A DNA stretch of 64,000 nucleotides, taken from DATMRS01 sp035566015 (GTDB taxonomy: Bacteria > Pseudomonadota > Alphaproteobacteria > Sphingomonadales > Sphingomonadaceae). Below the pieces are notes generated by a model that did no database searches, was not told the DNA's origin, and saw only the letters and a program-made list of their open reading frames with translations. Shown one piece after another: positions 61,884 through 64,000 of this stretch (positions are counted from its first letter, which is position 1; every line of letters starts with the position of its first letter). The position numbers and the translations under genes are program-made. The stretch covers positions 62,001 to 126,000 of the forward strand of contig DATMRS010000008.1 of assembly GCA_035566015.1 (NCBI GenBank), in the 5' to 3' direction.

Positions 61884-62510
61884 ATGAAGGTCAAGGTTCA
61901 GACCCTCGACGCCAAGGGCAAGGGCGACATCGATCTCGACGACGCGATTTTCGGCGTCGAGCCGCGTGCGGACATTCTGCACCGCGTCGTCACCTGGCAG
62001 CTCGAGAAGCGGCGCGGCACTGCGCGTGCGGCGCGTGAACGTTCGGACGTCGCACGTTCGGGCAAGAAGTTCGGCCGTCAGAAGGGTGGCGGTACCGCCC
62101 GTCACGGCGATCGTCGCGCTCCCGTCTTTATTGGCGGCGGCAAGGCGCATGGTCCGCGTGTGCGCGATTTCAATCCGTCGCTGAACAAGAAGGTTCGCAC
62201 GCTGGGGCTCAAGATGGCGCTTTCGGCCAAGGCTCGTGATGGTCAGTTGATCGTCCTTGAGGCGCTTGATGTGGCCGGCGGCAAGACGAAGGCGCTCGCC
62301 GCGCAACTCGGCAAGCTCGGTTTCGGCGCCAAGGCGCTCGTGATCGACGGCGAGAATGTGAATGTCAGTTTCGCGCAGGCGAGCGGCAATCTCTTCGGCG
62401 TGAACGTTCTCCCGGCGATCGGCGCGAACGTCTACGATATTCTGAAGCATGACACGCTGGTGCTGACCCGCGCCGCCGTCGAGAAGCTGGAGGCGCGGCT
62501 CAATGGCTAA
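61884..62510 (+). CDS. rplD: 50S ribosomal protein L4
   Basis: Lines the nascent-peptide tunnel with its extended loop. It has 208 residues from ATG 61884, four bases after the rplC stop, with AGGAGG in the rplC end. Conserved: KKFGRQKGGGTARHGDRRAPVFIGGGKAHGPRVRDF, read in parts. In E. coli L4 is the autogenous repressor of the S10 operon; the hairpins upstream of rplC are candidates for a related control. Overlaps rplW by 8 bp. Confidence 0.97.
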   Translation: MKVKVQTLDAKGKGDIDLDDAIFGVEPRADILHRVVTWQLEKRRGTARAARERSDVARSGKKFGRQKGGGTARHGDRRAPVFIGGGKAHGPRVRDFNPSLNKKVRTLGLKMALSAKARDGQLIVLEALDVAGGKTKALAAQLGKLGFGAKALVIDGENVNVSFAQASGNLFGVNVLPAIGANVYDILKHDTLVLTRAAVEKLEARLNG

Positions 62511-62817
62511 GAAGAAGCAGGCGGTTGTCGACAACCGTCACTATGACGTGGTGCTCAGCCCGCACATCACCGAAAAGTCGACGATGCTCAGCGAGCATAA
62601 CGCTGTCGTCTTCAAGGTGGCGGGCGACGCGAGCAAGCCCGAGATCAAGGCGGCGGTCGAATCGCTCTTCAACGTCAGTGTGACGGGCGTGAACACGATG
62701 GTGGCCAAGGGCAAGACGAAGCGCTGGAAGGGCCGCCCCTACACGCGCTCCAACGTGAAGAAGGCGGTCGTGACGCTGGCGGAAGGCCAGTCGATCGACG
62801 TCACGACAGGGATCTGA
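62503..62817 (+). CDS. rplW: 50S ribosomal protein L23
   Basis: Lies at the tunnel exit and docks trigger factor and SRP. It has 104 residues with SPHITEKSTMLSEHNAVVFKVAGDASKPEIKAAVE (read in parts) and the basic loop KGKTKRWKGRPYTRSNVKKA. Its ATG overlaps the rplD end. Confidence 0.97.
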   Translation: MAKKKQAVVDNRHYDVVLSPHITEKSTMLSEHNAVVFKVAGDASKPEIKAAVESLFNVSVTGVNTMVAKGKTKRWKGRPYTRSNVKKAVVTLAEGQSIDVTTGI

Positions 62818-62821
62818 CGCG

Positions 62822-63658
62822 ATGGCGCTCAAACATTATAATCCCACCAGCCCGGCGCGACGGGGTCTGATCCTCGTCGATCGTTCGGTGCTGTGGAAGG
62901 GCAAGCCCGTCAAAGCGCTGACCGTCGGCAAGCACAAATCAGGCGGCCGCAACAATATGGGCCACGCCACCGCGCGTGGCATCGCGGGCGGCCACAAGCA
63001 GAAATATCGCTTCGTCGATTTCAAGCGGCGCAAGTGGGATCAGCCCGCCACCGTCGAGCGGCTCGAATATGATCCCAATCGTTCGGCCTTCATCGCGCTG
63101 GTGAAGTATGAGGATGGCGAGCTCGCTTATATCCTCGCGCCGCAGCGGCTTGCCCCCGGAGACACGGTGGTCGCGGGCAAGAAGACCGACGTGAAGCCCG
63201 GCAACGCGATGGAGCTGGGTCAGATGCCGGTCGGCACGATTGTCCACAATGTGGAGATGAAGCCGGGTAAGGGCGGCCAGATCGCCCGTGCGGCGGGCAC
63301 TTATGTGCAGGTGGTCGGCCGCGATCGCGGCATGGTGATTGTGCGGCTCAACTCGGGCGAGCAGCGCTACATTCACGCCGATTGCATGGCGACGGTGGGC
63401 GCGGTGTCGAACCCCGACAACGCGAACCAGAATCTGGCGAAGGCCGGCCGGAATCGCTGGCTCGGCAAGCGTCCGCTGACGCGCGGTGTCGCCAAGAACC
63501 CGGTCGACCACCCCCATGGCGGTGGTGAGGGCCGGACCTCGGGCGGTCGCCATCCGGTAACGCCGTGGGGCAAGCCGACCAAGGGCGCGCGCACGCGCAA
63601 CAACAAGTCGACGGACCGGATGATTATCCGTTCGCGTCACGCGAAGAAGAAGAGGTAA
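62822..63658 (+). CDS. rplB: 50S ribosomal protein L2
   Basis: Essential for peptidyl transfer and subunit association. It has 278 residues: GRNNMGHATARGIAGGHKQKYR-type N-terminal domain and the C-terminal NPVDHPHGGGEGRTSGGRHPVTPWGKPT region that carries the conserved His near 230. It lies 4 bp after rplW. Confidence 0.98.
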   Translation: MALKHYNPTSPARRGLILVDRSVLWKGKPVKALTVGKHKSGGRNNMGHATARGIAGGHKQKYRFVDFKRRKWDQPATVERLEYDPNRSAFIALVKYEDGELAYILAPQRLAPGDTVVAGKKTDVKPGNAMELGQMPVGTIVHNVEMKPGKGGQIARAAGTYVQVVGRDRGMVIVRLNSGEQRYIHADCMATVGAVSNPDNANQNLAKAGRNRWLGKRPLTRGVAKNPVDHPHGGGEGRTSGGRHPVTPWGKPTKGARTRNNKSTDRMIIRSRHAKKKR

Positions 63659-63660
63659 TC

Positions 63661-63936
63661 ATGGCCCGTTCCGTCTGGAAAGGTCCGTTCGTCGATCTTC
63701 ACCTTCTCCGGAAGGCGGAAGGCGCGCAGGACAGCGGCGCGCGTGCGCCGATCAAGACCTGGTCGCGGCGTTCGACGATTCTGCCCCAGTTCGTGGGGTT
63801 GACCTTCAACGTCTATAACGGCCGCAAGTTCGTGCCGGTGTCGGTCAACGAGGACATGGTCGGTCACAAGCTGGGCGAGTTCGCGCCGACGCGCTACTTC
63901 CCCGGCCACGCCGCCGACAAGAAGGGCAAGCGCTGA
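63661..63936 (+). CDS. rpsS: 30S ribosomal protein S19
   Basis: Head protein of the small subunit. It has 91 residues from ATG 63661: MARSVWKGPFVDLHLLRK, TWSRRSTILPQFVGLTFNVYNGRKFVPV and HKLGEFAPTR. It lies 2 bp after rplB and overlaps the next start by one base (TGATG). Confidence 0.98.
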   Translation: MARSVWKGPFVDLHLLRKAEGAQDSGARAPIKTWSRRSTILPQFVGLTFNVYNGRKFVPVSVNEDMVGHKLGEFAPTRYFPGHAADKKGKR

Positions 63937-64000
63937 TGTCGAAGCCAGCATCTCCCCGAAAGGTTGGTGAGAAGGAAGCGCTCGCGGTCGCCACCGCGGT
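63936..64000 (+). CDS. rplV: 50S ribosomal protein L22 (3' end outside window)
   Basis: Only the first 21 codons are present (MSKPASPRKVGEKEALAVATA). The order after rpsS and the EKEALAV motif identify it as the N-terminus of L22. The frame is open to the window end. Confidence 0.8.
   Translation, partial: MSKPASPRKVGEKEALAVATA

Overview
The window is chromosomal DNA from a GC-rich alphaproteobacterium, most likely a member of the Sphingomonadales (Sphingomonas or a close relative). The protein families, gene orders (str and S10 ribosomal operons, nrdR-glyA-rpiB, metXW, rlmH-rsfS-nadD-proA) and heavy use of GTG/TTG starts all fit that group. Nearly every base is coding. There is no prophage, insertion sequence, CRISPR array or plasmid module; the accessory material consists of short palindromic repeats and a few cargo-like metabolic genes.

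Layout. 1-4.2 kb: end of a flagellar cluster (fliR, flhB, fliD, fliS). 4.3-8.5 kb: a LuxR-type regulator without a visible luxI, an NTF2-like protein, folP, a radical SAM protein and trmJ. 8.5-13 kb: a minus-strand run nrdR, glyA, rpiB, hemA, murI. 13.1-17.5 kb: plsY, dprA, topA. 17.5-24.3 kb: a more accessory stretch with a MetE-like methyltransferase, a TauD-type dioxygenase, a ThDP enzyme, a divergent LysR regulator and a ClC transporter. 24.4-31.4 kb: SCO1 and CtaG assembly factors, comM, metXW, hisC and tyrA. 31.4-37.8 kb: a minus-strand block coq7, dsbB, ctpA, envC, rlmH, rsfS, nadD, proA. 38-43.5 kb: folA, ribF, ileS, lspA and a BamF-like lipoprotein. 43.5-47.4 kb: a peptide-type ABC transporter and a TMEM175-family channel. 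47.4-51 kb: rlmE, ppx/gppA, tRNA-Gln(CTG), an RluA-type pseudouridine synthase, arfB and a Usp protein. 51-54 kb: pyruvate dehydrogenase E2, a small membrane protein and E3. 54.2-55.9 kb: a DUF4142 lipoprotein and a CsgG-SH3 protein. 55.9-64 kb: str operon (rpsL, rpsG, fusA, tuf) and the start of the S10 operon (rpsJ, rplC, rplD, rplW, rplB, rpsS, start of rplV).

Most notable signals. (1) ileS carries an in-frame palindromic repeat inside its editing domain, and separately a C-terminal patch of about 250 bp at about 47% GC in a 67-73% GC gene. (2) Ribosomal protein S12 has Arg at residue 88, where sensitive bacteria have Lys; this substitution is a classical streptomycin-resistance allele. 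(3) Two tandem terminator-like hairpins split rpsJ from rplC inside the S10 operon. (4) A palindromic operator of SahR type lies upstream of the MetE-like gene. (5) A 14-codon leader ORF with a strong Shine-Dalgarno sequence overlaps the GTG start of folA. (6) A four-copy family of intergenic elements of about 90-100 bp with inverted ends resembles REPINs or MITEs. No clearly new multi-gene system could be demonstrated; the LysR/ThDP/dioxygenase cluster is the best candidate for an uncharacterised pathway.
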